A stretch of 64,000 bases of DNA, taken from contig NZ_AVFK01000009.1 of NCBI RefSeq assembly GCF_000936425.1, positions 1 through 64,000 on the forward strand. Reading direction: 5' to 3'. Position 1 is the stretch's first letter; every line of letters starts with the position of its first letter. A program made the translations under genes and the position numbers. The stretch comes from Skermanella aerolata KACC 11604. Its GTDB lineage: Bacteria; Pseudomonadota; Alphaproteobacteria; Azospirillales; Azospirillaceae. Below are positions 1 through 9,081 of the stretch, piece by piece. The notes under the pieces are model-generated. The model was not told the DNA's origin, searched no databases, and saw only the letters and a program-made list of their open reading frames with translations.

Positions 1-49
1 TGCCGATGTTGCAGTGCGGCTTGTTCCGCTCAAATTTAGCCTTCGCCAT
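1..49 (-). CDS. tuf: Elongation factor Tu, N-terminal 16 codons only
   Basis: The minus strand from position 49 reads MAKAKFERNKPHCNIG, the standard start of bacterial EF-Tu; the rest lies outside the window. An AAGGA Shine-Dalgarno motif lies just upstream of the ATG. It follows the EF-G gene by about 52 bases, the usual last position of the str operon (rpsL-rpsG-fusA-tuf). EF-Tu delivers aminoacyl-tRNA to the ribosome. The G-domain motifs are not inside the window, so nothing can be said about its activity. Confidence 0.9.
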   Translation of the reverse strand, partial: MAKAKFERNKPHCNIG

Positions 50-101
50 GGTCCTTAGTCTCCATATCTATCTTCGTCACCGCCAGTTGCACTCGAGAGT
101 C

Positions 102-2186
102 TTACGCCAACTTGGCGCGGACCTCATCGGCGATGGCCTGCGGCACCGGTTCGTAGTGGTCAAATTGCATCGCATGATGCGCGCGGCCCTGGCTGATGGA
201 CCGCAGGGTATTCACATAGCCGAACAACTTCGCCAGCGGCGCCATGGCGGTCAGGACCGCCGCATTGCCCCGCTGGTCCATCGCCTCGATCCGTCCGCGC
301 CGGCTCCGCAGGTCGTTGACGACGCTACCCGAGAAGTCCTCGGGGGTAACGACTTCGACGCTCATGATCGGTTCCAGCAGGACGGGCCGGGCCTTTACCA
401 GACCTTCCCGAAACGCGGAAGCAGCCGCCAGCTCGAAAGCCTGCGCCGTGCTGTCTACGTCGTGGGCATCGCCATCCACCAGGGCTACCGTCAGGTCGGT
501 AACCGGAAACCCTGCCAGCGCCCCGGTCTCCCGAGCCGCCTCGATGCCCGCGGAAACCGCCTGGACGAAGTCCTTGGACAGGACGCCGGCGGCAAGGCGG
601 TTTTCGAACTTCAGCCCCGCACCGGAGCCGAGGGGCTCGAGCGCGAGCTTCACCCGGGCGAACTGGCTAGCGGAACCAACCTGCTTCCGGTGCGTGTAAT
701 CGACTTCGACCGGCTGCCCGATGGTTTCCCGGTAAGCCACGCGCGGAGCGCCGAACTTGGCATCGACCCGAAACTCGCGCTTCAGGCGATCCGCAAGGAT
801 CTCCAGCTGAAGCTCACCGATACCCTTGATCACGGTAGGGCTGGCATCTCCGGCCACGACGACGCGGAAAGCCGGGTCTTCCTGTCCCATGCGCAGAAGC
901 GCGGAGGCCAGCTTTTCCTGATCGGCCTTGCTTGCCGGCTCGACGGCGATCTCGATCACCGGCTCCGGAAACTCGATCCGCTCCAGCACGATCGGGTTGG
1001 CGACGTCGCACAGCGTGTCGCCCGTGGCGGTATGCTTGAGCCCGACGAAGGCGACGATGTCGCCGGCATGGGCCTGCCGGACATCCTCACGGGCGTTGGC
1101 CTGCATCTGCAACATCCGGCTGATACGCTCACGCTCGCCCTTGATCGGGTTGAGCACGGTCGCACCGGCCGCCAGTGTCCCCGAGTAGATGCGCCCGAAC
1201 GAGAGGGAACCGACGACCGGGTCCGACATGACCTTGAAGACCAATGCCGAAAACGGCGCGGTATCCACGGCCGCGCGGGTCGCATCCGCCGGATGATCGC
1301 CCTGCTCGCCTACCTCGACCCCGTGAACGTCGCCGACATCTGCCGGAGACGGCAGATAACCGACGATGGCATCCAGCATCGGTTGAATGCCCTTGTTCCG
1401 GAAAGCCGAACCGCAAAGCACCGGAACGAAGTTCAGGTTGCAGGTACCCTTGCGGATCAGGCCCCTCAGCGCATCTTCCGACGGCACCGTTCCCGACAGG
1501 AAAGCCTCGGTCGCATCGGCGTCCTGCTCGACCGCAGCCTCGATCAGAGCGGCCCGGTACCTGGCCGCCTCATCCGCGACCTCGACCGGAACGTCGGTCT
1601 CGGAGAAGACCGCACCCAAACCTTCGTCCTTCCAGACGACAGCCTTGTTCCGTACGAGGTCCACGACACCGGTAAAGGTGCCGTCGCTGCCGATCGGCAA
1701 CTGGACGATCAGCGGCCGCGCACCGATCCGGTCCGACAGCATGCCGACGATCCGGTGGAAGTCCGCCCCGGGCCGGTCCATCTTGTTGATGAAGCACAGC
1801 CGCGGGACATGGTGCTTGTCGGCCTGACGCCACGCCGTTTCCGACTGCGGCTCGACCCCGATCGTCGCATCGAACACCGCGACCGCACCATCGATGACCC
1901 GCAGGGCACGCTCGACTTCCACCAGGAAATCGATGTGGCTCGGGGTGTCGATGATGTTGATGAGATGGTCGTTCCAGAAGCAGGCGGTAGCCGCCGACGT
2001 AATCGTGATGCCCCGCTCCTCGTCCTCTTCCGACAGATCGGCGAACGCGGAGTCATCGGAGGACTCCGCGGCCTTGCCGCGTCCGGTGTAGAAGAGGATA
2101 CGCTCGGTCGTGGTCGTGCGACCGGCATCGATGTGAGCCATGATGCCGATGTTGCGATACCGGTCGAGCGGTGTGGAGCGTGACAT
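102..2186 (-). CDS. fusA: Elongation factor G paralogue with altered GTPase motifs
   Basis: A full-length EF-G of 694 residues starting [18 protein letters not shown], in the normal str-operon slot between rpsG and tuf. EF-G normally drives ribosome translocation with GTP. Several near-invariant residues differ: the P-loop reads [11 protein letters not shown] (Arg23 where Lys is expected; codon CGC), the G3 motif is DTPS (Ser83 for Gly), the switch I segment before RGITI is rewritten and acidic, and the GELHLEI motif reads GELQLEI. NKMD (134-137) and the domain IV HDVDS tip are kept. The ATG at 2186 matches family starts; an in-frame extension to 2288 is not family-like and runs into the end of rpsG. 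It is either a specialised EF-G or one relaxed because a canonical copy exists elsewhere. The family is certain; the activity is not. Confidence 0.93.
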   Translation of the reverse strand: MSRSTPLDRYRNIGIMAHIDAGRTTTTERILFYTGRGKAAESSDDSAFADLSEEDEERGITITSAATACFWNDHLINIIDTPSHIDFLVEVERALRVIDGAVAVFDATIGVEPQSETAWRQADKHHVPRLCFINKMDRPGADFHRIVGMLSDRIGARPLIVQLPIGSDGTFTGVVDLVRNKAVVWKDEGLGAVFSETDVPVEVADEAARYRAALIEAAVEQDADATEAFLSGTVPSEDALRGLIRKGTCNLNFVPVLCGSAFRNKGIQPMLDAIVGYLPSPADVGDVHGVEVGEQGDHPADATRAAVDTAPFSALVFKVMSDPVVGSLSFGRIYSGTLAAGATVLNPIKGERERISRMLQMQANAREDVRQAHAGDIVAFVGLKHTATGDTLCDVANPIVLERIEFPEPVIEIAVEPASKADQEKLASALLRMGQEDPAFRVVVAGDASPTVIKGIGELQLEILADRLKREFRVDAKFGAPRVAYRETIGQPVEVDYTHRKQVGSASQFARVKLALEPLGSGAGLKFENRLAAGVLSKDFVQAVSAGIEAARETGALAGFPVTDLTVALVDGDAHDVDSTAQAFELAAASAFREGLVKARPVLLEPIMSVEVVTPEDFSGSVVNDLRSRRGRIEAMDQRGNAAVLTAMAPLAKLFGYVNTLRSISQGRAHHAMQFDHYEPVPQAIADEVRAKLA

Positions 2187-2229
2187 ATTGCTGTTCTCGA
2201 ACTTCTCTCTGGTCAGGTCGCCGTGGCGC

Positions 2230-2700
2230 TTACCAGCGGTAGTGCGAGAAGGCCTTGTTGGCCTCCGCCATGCGGTGCGTGTCTTCACGCTTCTTGACCG
2301 CCGAGCCGCGCTGGTTTGCGGCGTCGAGCAACTCGCCCGACAGGCGTTCCGTCATCGTGTTTTCAGACCGCGCACGCGCGCTGTTGATCAGCCACCGGAT
2401 CGCCAGGGCCTGGGCGCGGTCCGAACGGACCTCGACCGGAACCTGATATGTGGCACCACCGACGCGGCGCGACCGAACTTCCAGGTGCGGTTTCACGTTG
2501 CCGAGGGCATCGTGGAACACCTGGACCGGGTCCGCCTTGGCACGGCCTTCGACGCGCTCCAGCGCGCCGTAGACGATCGCTTCCGCGACCGACTTCTTGC
2601 CGTCCAGCATCAGACAATTCATGAACTTTGTGAGGACGCGGTCGCCATACTTGGCATCCGGCAGAACCTCGCGCTTCTCCGCGCGACGACGACGAGACAT
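2230..2700 (-). CDS. rpsG: 30S ribosomal protein S7
   Basis: 156 residues, the normal S7 length, starting [20 protein letters not shown] and ending in KAFSHYRW. S7 nucleates assembly of the 16S rRNA 3' domain and lines the E site. It lies 14 bases after rpsL and about 43 bases before the EF-G start on the same strand, as in the str operon. In many bacteria S7 represses translation of this operon by binding the rpsL-rpsG junction; the short spacer here has not been tested for such a fold. Confidence 0.98.
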   Translation of the reverse strand: MSRRRRAEKREVLPDAKYGDRVLTKFMNCLMLDGKKSVAEAIVYGALERVEGRAKADPVQVFHDALGNVKPHLEVRSRRVGGATYQVPVEVRSDRAQALAIRWLINSARARSENTMTERLSGELLDAANQRGSAVKKREDTHRMAEANKAFSHYRW

Positions 2701-2714
2701 CTTTCAGGATCTCC

Positions 2715-3086
2715 TTACTTCGGACGCTTCGCGCCGTACTTCGACCGGCGCTGCCGACGGTCCTTCACGCCCTGGGTATCGAGCGAGCCGCGGATGATGT
2801 GATAGCGCACGCCGGGAAGGTCCTTCACACGGCCGCCGCGGATCATCACCACCGAGTGTTCCTGAAGGTTGTGGCCTTCACCCGGGATGTAGCTGGTAAC
2901 TTCGAAGCCGTTGGTCAGACGCACGCGGGCAACCTTACGAAGGGCCGAGTTCGGCTTCTTCGGGGTGGTCGTGTACACACGGGTGCAGACACCACGCTTC
3001 TGCGGGCACTCTTCCAGTGCCGGCACCTTGTTGCGCGCTGCCACTGGCTGGCGCGGCTTACGGATCAATTGACTGATCGTCGGCAT
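2715..3086 (-). CDS. rpsL: 30S ribosomal protein S12
   Basis: 123 residues starting [21 protein letters not shown]12 sits in the decoding centre and sets translational accuracy. The lysines whose mutation gives streptomycin resistance are wild type: TTPKKPNSA and [12 protein letters not shown] are both intact. The ATG at 3086 is the family start; an upstream in-frame extension lacks similarity. It is the first gene of the str operon here, and no gene is visible upstream on this strand for about 640 bases, so the operon promoter should lie there. Confidence 0.98.
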   Translation of the reverse strand: MPTISQLIRKPRQPVAARNKVPALEECPQKRGVCTRVYTTTPKKPNSALRKVARVRLTNGFEVTSYIPGEGHNLQEHSVVMIRGGRVKDLPGVRYHIIRGSLDTQGVKDRRQRRSKYGAKRPK

Positions 3087-3728
3087 CAGAGCCCTTCTTC
3101 CATTCAATCTCGTCGTCGGCAAACCAGATGCCAGACGATGCAAAAACCCGCCGTCGAAGCGTAAACACCGCCTCGTGCGGGTAAATCGTCAAACGCCGTC
3201 CGAAAAAGCTCGGGTGCGGCTATGTAGGGTCGGAGCCTTTTAGGCAACAGTGTCTAGTCCGCGAACGGCCTACTACCTGTCCCCCAAAAAGGTTCGCGGA
3301 TAATATGGATGCGACCCCTCATCGTCAAGCGTCGTATCAGTTATTTTAAACGGTGGTCGTATGACGGACGGCGCTGCGGCGGGCAAGTGCCCGATACGGT
3401 TGTCCACGCCAGCCGTCTTTATCCGCCGTCGAGAATGCCGCACCTGCGAAGGCACTCTTTTGCCCTTCCGTGCTGACGATTGGTAAGGAATACGGAGTAC
3501 CAGAGCATGCGGCATGTCGTTCGCATCGAGCCGAAGGGTACAGCAAGGGGGTAACGCCCACAGCCTGCGGCTTCCCGCCCGATCAACCTCTTGCAGACCT
3601 GGATTTATGCCGGAATGACCATGGCGGAACTGTACGTCGAGCGGACATTATTGTTTGGTACGGTCATTCCCCGGCCGTTGGCCCGGCAGAACGGCATGTG
3701 GTCCTGAATTCTTGACTGGTGAAAAGGG
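3087..3728. other. Intergenic region upstream of the str operon and a response regulator
   Basis: About 640 bases separate the divergent rpsL and response-regulator genes. It must hold the str operon promoter (minus strand) and the promoter of the plus-strand gene; I could not assign either with confidence. The part near 3290-3360 is locally AT-rich. A 9-base inverted repeat, GGAATGACC at 3612-3620 and GGTCATTCC at 3662-3670, lies close to the response regulator and could be an operator. Short open frames here have no recognisable protein character. Confidence 0.5.
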
Positions 3729-4121
3729 ATGGCGAGGAACATGCGACTTCTCATTGCTGAAGACGATGAGCTCGTCGTCCTGGGTCTTACCCTCGTCATC
3801 GAGCAGTTCGGGTATGATGTATGCGGCATCGCCCGGACCGCTTCCGAAGCCGTAAGTCTCGCCGAGATCCACCGCCCGGACCTTGCGCTGATGGATGTAG
3901 CCCTTGCCGACGGATCGAGCGGCCTCCTGGCGGCCAGCGAGATCTCGGGCCGGCTCGGCATCCCGGTGGTCGTTTGCAGCGCCCATGCAACCGCCGCCGA
4001 CGCATACGCGGCCGGAGCGTCGGGTTTCCTGATAAAGCCTTTCGGCATCGATGCCCTAGCCAAGGCGGTGCTTGCCGCTTTCCGGTCCAGCGGGTCCTGC
4101 ACACCGCTGGCGGCGGCCTGA
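3729..4121 (+). CDS. Single-domain response regulator (CheY-like receiver)
   Basis: 130 residues forming one receiver domain with no output domain. Visible features are the acidic pair in LLIAEDDEL, the phosphoacceptor Asp in LALMDVALADG, the switch Ser in VVVCSAH and the conserved Lys in GFLIKPFG. Such stand-alone receivers pass phosphate from a histidine kinase or act allosterically. No kinase is adjacent, so the partner is unknown. The start could be the ATG at 3729 or at 3741 (MRLLIAEDDE). The next gene, a rhomboid protease, begins about 140 bases downstream on the same strand. Confidence 0.88.
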   Translation: MARNMRLLIAEDDELVVLGLTLVIEQFGYDVCGIARTASEAVSLAEIHRPDLALMDVALADGSSGLLAASEISGRLGIPVVVCSAHATAADAYAAGASGFLIKPFGIDALAKAVLAAFRSSGSCTPLAAA

Positions 4122-4258
4122 AGAAGCGGACGCGGCATTCACCGGCTCCACTCCGGCCTTGCTTGCCTCCCCTGCTTCAGACACCACATTGACGTCATCT
4201 CCGGCTTCTTCCAAGCTCCGGGTGCCGGACCGCACCGCGCATGCAAGCCAGAGGCACG

Positions 4259-5038
4259 ATGTTCACCCTTCCCCTTTCGGATGACAATCCGACCCGGCAG
4301 CTGCCGGTCGTTACCTGGACTGTCATCGCCGGCTGCATCGCTGTCTTCCTTTGGCAAACCTCATTGGGCATCCGCGCGGGGAATGCGATCGTCTACTCGC
4401 TCGGCCTGATACCCGCGGTGCTCTTCGGCTCGGCGCAATTGCCGCCGGACTTGCGGCTGGTCCCGGCGCCGGTGAGCATCGTGACCTCGATGTTCCTGCA
4501 TGGCGGGTGGATGCACCTGCTCGGCAACATGCTCTATCTATGGATCTTTGGGAACAACGTGGAAGACAGCATGGGACGGGGCCGTTTCGTCGTCTTCTAC
4601 CTGCTGTGCGGGACGGCGGCGGCGCTGGTCCAGTCGTTCACGGCGCCGGGATCGGAGGTTCCGATGATCGGAGCCAGCGGCGCCATTGGGGGCGTTCTGG
4701 GCGCGTATCTGGTGCTCCATCCCCGTGCCAATGTCAGAATGCTGTTCGTCATCCTCTTCTTCATAAGGGTCATCAGCGTACCGGCCGCGGTCGTGCTCGG
4801 TCTCTGGTTCGTGATGCAGTTCATCAGCGGCGCCACCACGCCGACTTCCGGCGGCGACGGCGGAGTCGCCTTCTGGGCGCATGTCGGCGGTTTCGTCGCC
4901 GGTGCCGTTCTGGTTCCCTTTTTCAAAAAGCGGGATGTCAGGCTGTTCGAAGGGCCGCACAGCAGGGCTTTCCAGGTCAGTTCCGCCACCGCGCCCAGGA
5001 GGCGAGGCAGCGTTCCCCCATCGGGCCGGCGCTGGTAA
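4259..5038 (+). CDS. Rhomboid-family intramembrane serine protease
   Basis: 259 residues, multi-pass membrane protein. The rhomboid landmarks are present in order: SMFLHGGWMHLLGNMLYLW (helix 2 region), the GASGAIGG loop with the catalytic Ser, and AFWAHVGGFVAG with the catalytic His. The basic, proline-rich C-terminal tail is likely cytoplasmic. Rhomboids cleave transmembrane segments of other proteins; the substrate cannot be told from sequence. The ATG at 4259 has an AGAGG motif just before it; the in-frame ATG at 4241 is less well placed. It precedes rpoH on the same strand, separated by a promoter-bearing gap. Confidence 0.9.
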   Translation: MFTLPLSDDNPTRQLPVVTWTVIAGCIAVFLWQTSLGIRAGNAIVYSLGLIPAVLFGSAQLPPDLRLVPAPVSIVTSMFLHGGWMHLLGNMLYLWIFGNNVEDSMGRGRFVVFYLLCGTAAALVQSFTAPGSEVPMIGASGAIGGVLGAYLVLHPRANVRMLFVILFFIRVISVPAAVVLGLWFVMQFISGATTPTSGGDGGVAFWAHVGGFVAGAVLVPFFKKRDVRLFEGPHSRAFQVSSATAPRRRGSVPPSGRRW

Positions 5039-5067
5039 CGAAAAAACCTGTATTCAAAATCCATCTT

Positions 5068-5095
5068 CTTGAATGCCGGGAAGGACACCCCATAT
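5068..5095 (+). promoter_or_regulatory. Sigma32-type heat-shock promoter upstream of rpoH
   Basis: CTTGAAT at 5068-5074 and CCCCATAT at 5088-5095 are 13 bases apart. This closely fits the E. coli heat-shock promoter consensus (CTTGAA, 13-17 bases, CCCCAT-T). It lies about 118 bases before the rpoH start, so the transcript would carry a leader of roughly 110 bases. It suggests rpoH is transcribed by a heat-shock sigma factor, possibly itself. No transcript data were available. Confidence 0.6.
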
Positions 5096-5212
5096 CAGGT
5101 GTCGCCCCCGAAAACCGTTTCCCCAATCAACTCCACTTCAATGCCTTGAAGGATGAGAGCGTGGAAACCTGTCTCTATCGGCGGGGGCACCTAAGGGTTT
5201 TGGAGGTTCGCT

Positions 5213-6088
5213 TTGAGCATTCATACCGACGACGCCGTCACCCCGTTCATCGAAGAGTCCCGCCGCTTTGCAATGCTGGGCGCGGATGAGGAACTGGATC
5301 TCGGCCGCCGCTGGCGGGACCATGGAGACCGGGACGCGATGCGTCAGCTGGTCGGCAGCCATCTGCGTCTGGTCATCAAGATGGCGCGGGATTTTGCCGG
5401 TTACGGCTTGCCGCTGGCCGACCTGATCGCGGAGGGCAACGTAGGCCTGATGCAGGCCGTCGAAAAATTCGATCCGGAACGCGGTTTCCGGTTCAACACA
5501 TACGCGCTGTGGTGGATTCGTGCCGCCATGCAGAGCCACGTGCTGCACAACTGGTCGCTCGTCAAGCTGGGCACCACGGCCGCACAGAAGAAGCTTTTCT
5601 TCAACCTGCGCCGCGTCAAGCGCGAGATGCAGGAACTGGAGTCGGGCGATCTTTCGCCGGAAACCGTGTCGGCCATCGCTACCAAGCTGGAGGTGAACGA
5701 GGCGGACGTGGTGGATATGAACCGGCGCCTTGCGGCTGCCGACAGTTCGCTCAATGCCGTCACCGCGGCCGAAGGCGATATGGAGTGGCAGGACATGCTG
5801 GTCGACCAGCGGCCCGATCAGGAGACCATCGTGGTCGAGGCGGACGAATTGGCGTCCCGCCGGCGCCTGCTGGCACTCGGCATGGAAAAGCTCAACGATC
5901 GTGAGCGCCGCATCCTGGTCGAGCGCCGCATGAAGGACGAACCGGCGACGCTTGAAGAGCTGAGCAAGCAGTATGCGGTTTCCCGGGAGCGTGTCCGGCA
6001 GATCGAGATGCGCGCCTTCGAGAAGCTGCAGAAAGCGATGCTGACGGCGGCACCGGCGGGACGTGAACTGCTGCCGGCCGCCGCTTGA
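5213..6088 (+). CDS. rpoH: RNA polymerase sigma factor RpoH (sigma32 family)
   Basis: 291 residues. It has sigma region 2 (LVIKMARDFAGYGLPLADLI, FNTYALWWIRAAMQ), the RpoH box QKKLFFNLRR at residues 125-134 that distinguishes heat-shock sigma factors, and region 4 with the helix-turn-helix around YAVSRERVRQIEMRAFEKL. It directs RNA polymerase to heat-shock genes. The start is TTG at 5213 with GGAGG six bases upstream, and MSIHTDD fits; no better ATG exists. A rare start codon plus a ~110-base leader could allow translational control, as known for E. coli rpoH. Alphaproteobacteria often carry two rpoH genes; which paralogue this is cannot be decided here. Confidence 0.95.
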   Translation: MSIHTDDAVTPFIEESRRFAMLGADEELDLGRRWRDHGDRDAMRQLVGSHLRLVIKMARDFAGYGLPLADLIAEGNVGLMQAVEKFDPERGFRFNTYALWWIRAAMQSHVLHNWSLVKLGTTAAQKKLFFNLRRVKREMQELESGDLSPETVSAIATKLEVNEADVVDMNRRLAAADSSLNAVTAAEGDMEWQDMLVDQRPDQETIVVEADELASRRRLLALGMEKLNDRERRILVERRMKDEPATLEELSKQYAVSRERVRQIEMRAFEKLQKAMLTAAPAGRELLPAAA

Positions 6089-6134
6089 TCGGATGGCGGC
6101 ACGTCAGGCCCGGTGCGACGGAAGCATCGTCGTG

Positions 6135-6174
6135 AAACAAACATCCCGGCAGGACGCTCAGTTCGGCCGGGATG
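6135..6174 (-). terminator. Intrinsic terminator for the small minus-strand gene
   Basis: CATCCCGGC at 6142-6150 pairs perfectly with GCCGGGATG at 6166-6174 (9 bp, 15-base loop). Read on the minus strand the stem is followed by TTTGTTT, the layout of an intrinsic terminator. The stop codon of the small gene at 6158 falls in the loop, so stop and terminator are tightly coupled. Confidence 0.6.
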
Positions 6175-6406
6175 AAATCGTCTTGTGGATGGGGAACGGG
6201 ATAACGTCGGCGGTGCGGCCGTGCCGGGCAGACGGCATGGATGTCATCGAAACGCCGATCCTGCCGTTCTTTTCATCGAGCGCGCCAAGATAGGCTTCCA
6301 TGGAAGAATTGATGCACCTGCACATGGCAAGACTCATTTCCGCGCCACAAGTCCAGAAGGTTGCATAGGCATAGGCCTGATGCGCCATGATCGAAAACAG
6401 CAGCAT
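6158..6406 (-). CDS. Hypothetical small protein (82 aa)
   Basis: A short reading frame between rpoH and the HAD gene, on the opposite strand to both. The protein starts MLLFSIMAHQAYAYATFW and ends with ADVIPFPIHKTISSRPN; a VIPFP-type tail is, in my recollection, common in small uncharacterised alphaproteobacterial proteins. Support for it being real: an intrinsic terminator sits exactly at its end on the same strand, and a GGGAGGA motif lies about 12 bases before the ATG. Against: the spacing is long and no family is recognised. No function is proposed. Confidence 0.5.
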   Translation of the reverse strand: MLLFSIMAHQAYAYATFWTCGAEMSLAMCRCINSSMEAYLGALDEKNGRIGVSMTSMPSARHGRTADVIPFPIHKTISSRPN

Positions 6407-6693
6407 GATTATGTTCGTCCTCCCGACTTACATGCGTCAATTCGCCCTCATGGTTGCTTGAAGGCAGATCCGGCGAGACAGCTTCAGTCCAGTCGCTAAC
6501 AGCCTATTCTGATCTTCGTTGCCAAATCGGTAATTCCACCCGCGGCCGGACTTTCTTTCGAACAGGCCGCCGAATTGGCGCGAACGCCGTGTCGCCTTTG
6601 CGCTTCATTCGCGGGTGCGACACCGCAGTCACCCCTGAATGCCGCCCGGCGTGGGACAGTGAAGCGATCCTTTCCCAACGGCGAGCAAGATCC

Positions 6694-7584
6694 ATGTCCG
6701 ACGGCCTGTTTCAAACCACCCCGATCGTGACCGGCATTTCCGCCGTCGCGAACGACTACGACGGCTTCGTCATCGACACCGCGGGCGTACTTCATGATGG
6801 ATCGGCGCTTTATCCCGGTGCGGCCGATGCCTTGCGCCACCTGAAGGCTCGCGGCAAGAAGATTTGCCTCCTGACCAACCAGGCGAGACGCGCCGCATCG
6901 GCCGCGAAACTGCTCGACGACATGGGATTGGAGCGGGATCTCTACGACCACCTGCTGACGTCGGGCGAACTCGCTCACCAGTGGCTGCGCCACCGGCCAG
7001 AGGAGTGGCTGCGGGACCTTGGCACCGCCTGCCTGCATTTCGGTCCGATCCGCGACGCCGAACTGATCCATGGATTGGACATGGAAGCGGTGGACCAGCC
7101 CTATCTGGCGCAGTTCGTCCTTTGCACCGGCTTCAACGAGGTCGAGGACGTCCTTGCCGACTACGAAGAGGTTTTCCGGATCTGCATCTCCAAGGATTTG
7201 CCGCTTCTGTGCGCCGATCCGGAGCGTTGGCGCCTTGCCGGCGGCGAGCGGCTTCATGCAGCCGGCGCCATGGCGAGGCGCTATGGCAAACTCGGCGGCG
7301 ACGTCGAGTACTGCGGCTTGCCCTTCGCGGACTTGTACGAGCGCTGCTTCGACGTCCTGAAGATCGCCGACCGTTCCCGCATCCTCGCGATCGGCGACAA
7401 CCTGACGACGGACATTGCGGGCGCGGGTGGCGTCGGGATCGACTCCGTACTGGTCACCGGAGGGATCCACCGGGAAGAGTTCGGGACCGTCTGGGGCGAG
7501 CCGCCGACGGAGGAGCGGCTGCATTGCATCGTCGCAGCTACGCCGAAGCCCCCCTGCGCGGCTCTCGCCGCATTCGTCTGGTAG
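6694..7584 (+). CDS. HAD-superfamily class IIA phosphatase-like hydrolase
   Basis: 296 residues, resembling the TIGR01459-type group of class IIA HAD proteins (NagD-like fold). Motif I is VIDTAGVLHDG, with the nucleophile Asp but Ala where NagD has the second Asp; this subgroup usually has an aromatic residue there. Motif II is CLLTNQARR and the metal-binding motif IV is ILAIGDNLTTDIAGA. It probably hydrolyses a small phosphorylated metabolite, substrate unknown. The ATG at 6694 (MSDGLFQTTPIVTG) matches family length; an in-frame extension to 6454 does not. It converges on mgtE with 21 bases between stops. Confidence 0.88.
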   Translation: MSDGLFQTTPIVTGISAVANDYDGFVIDTAGVLHDGSALYPGAADALRHLKARGKKICLLTNQARRAASAAKLLDDMGLERDLYDHLLTSGELAHQWLRHRPEEWLRDLGTACLHFGPIRDAELIHGLDMEAVDQPYLAQFVLCTGFNEVEDVLADYEEVFRICISKDLPLLCADPERWRLAGGERLHAAGAMARRYGKLGGDVEYCGLPFADLYERCFDVLKIADRSRILAIGDNLTTDIAGAGGVGIDSVLVTGGIHREEFGTVWGEPPTEERLHCIVAATPKPPCAALAAFVW

Positions 7585-7605
7585 AAAACCCGCCTTGCGT
7601 CCGGC

Positions 7606-9021
7606 CTACATCAGGATCAAGGCCGCCAGCCCCAGGAAGGCGAAGAAGCCGACCACGTCGGTAACGGTGGTGAGGAAGACGGTGCTCGCCACCGCCGGAT
7701 CGATCTTCAGTCTGGCCAGCCCGAGCGGGATCAGCGTGCCGCACAGACCTGCGATGAACAGGTTGACGATCATCGCGATGCCGATGACGATCCCGATCAG
7801 GCGGTCTTCGAACCACAGCCCGGCCACGACTCCGACGATCACGGCGAAAAGCGCACCGTTGATCGTCCCGATCAGTGCCTCCTTGGCGACCACGCGCATG
7901 GCATTGGCCTCGGACAGCTCGCGCATCGCCAATGCCCTGACCGCAACCGTCAGCGTCTGGGTGCCGGCATTGCCGCCCATGGATGCGACGATGGGCATCA
8001 GGACGGCCAGCGCCACGATGTGCTGGATCGTCGTTTCGAACATCGAGATCACGCCCGATGCCAGGATCGCCGTCAGCAGATTGACGAACAGCCAGGAAAA
8101 GCGGGAGCGGGTCGTATCCAGGACGGCCCGGTAGATATCGGTATCGGGAACGCCGCTCAGCTTCAGCAGGTCGTCCTCGGCTTCCTCGTCGATCACGTCC
8201 ACCACGTCGTCGACGGTGATCACGCCCAGCAGCCGACCGGCGGAATCCACGACGGGAGCAGATACCAGCCCGTACTGACGGAACAGGAAAGCCACTTCCT
8301 CCTGGTCGGTGATCGCCTGGACCGTCCGGATGTCCTCCGTCAGGATGTCAGCCAGCCGGACCGACCGCTTCTGGCGCATGACCCGGCTGACCGGCACCGC
8401 CCCCACCACGCGCCGCATCGAATCGACGATGAAGACGTCGTAGAAGTCTTCCGGCAAAGCATCGGCTTCGGTGCGCAGGTAGTCCAGCGTCTTGCCGACG
8501 GTCCAAAACTGTGGCACCGACACCAGATCGCGGGACATCAGGCGGCCGGCGCTGTCTTCGGGGAAGGTCAGGCCTTCCTCGACGACCGCGCGGGTTTCGG
8601 GCGGCAGGTTGTCCAGGATCTCGCGCTGCTGATGGGCATCGAGATCCTCGATCAGGTCGATCGCGTCGTCGCTTTCCAGTTCGGCGACGGCCGCAGCCAG
8701 TTCCTTCGGCTCGAGCTGGTCCAGCACCACTTCGCGAAGCGACTGGCTGAGATAGGCGAAGATCTCGGCATCGAAGGACGGCCGGAGAAGATCGATCAGT
8801 GGGCCGCGCAAGTCCGGCCCGATCTGCTCGATCAGGTCGGCAAGGTCGGCGGCATGAAGGCCGGCGATCTTGCCGCCCGCCTCCGAAATCCGCCCCTGGT
8901 CGAGGCAGTCGCGCACTTCGGAGACGAGTTCGTGCGAGACGCCGAACTCGTAATCCACCCTGCCGTCCCGGTCGGGTTCGACCGGCGGGGGCCGCCCGAT
9001 ATCAGGAGCCGCTTCGGTCAC
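7606..9021 (-). CDS. mgtE: Magnesium transporter MgtE
   Basis: 471 residues with the full MgtE layout. An N-terminal superhelical domain (about 30-150, with LADLIEQIGPDLRG and LAAAVAELESDDAIDLIEDL) is followed by two CBS domains (about 150-290, ending GVITVDDVVDVIDEEAEDD) and five membrane helices containing MPIVASMGGNAGTQTLTV near the pore. It is a Mg2+-gated channel of the inner membrane. The start is GTG at 9021 with GAGGGCGGG just upstream. It begins 60 bases after the maeB stop on the same strand and is probably cotranscribed with it; malic enzyme needs a divalent metal, though that link is only suggestive. Confidence 0.95.
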   Translation of the reverse strand: MTEAAPDIGRPPPVEPDRDGRVDYEFGVSHELVSEVRDCLDQGRISEAGGKIAGLHAADLADLIEQIGPDLRGPLIDLLRPSFDAEIFAYLSQSLREVVLDQLEPKELAAAVAELESDDAIDLIEDLDAHQQREILDNLPPETRAVVEEGLTFPEDSAGRLMSRDLVSVPQFWTVGKTLDYLRTEADALPEDFYDVFIVDSMRRVVGAVPVSRVMRQKRSVRLADILTEDIRTVQAITDQEEVAFLFRQYGLVSAPVVDSAGRLLGVITVDDVVDVIDEEAEDDLLKLSGVPDTDIYRAVLDTTRSRFSWLFVNLLTAILASGVISMFETTIQHIVALAVLMPIVASMGGNAGTQTLTVAVRALAMRELSEANAMRVVAKEALIGTINGALFAVIVGVVAGLWFEDRLIGIVIGIAMIVNLFIAGLCGTLIPLGLARLKIDPAVASTVFLTTVTDVVGFFAFLGLAALILM

Positions 9022-9081
9022 CCCGCCCTCACCACCCTGCCGCAGGTATGTAATCGCCGGGTAGAATTCCCCGGATCGTCT

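Noticed and set aside
6-2183. Plus-strand open frame of 725 codons opposite EF-G
   Set aside because: It is the antisense shadow of a GC-rich gene; the protein has no family character and the EF-G frame is unambiguous.
3273-3561. Small minus-strand frames upstream of rpsL
   Set aside because: No recognisable protein character or good ribosome-binding site; more likely leader or promoter DNA.
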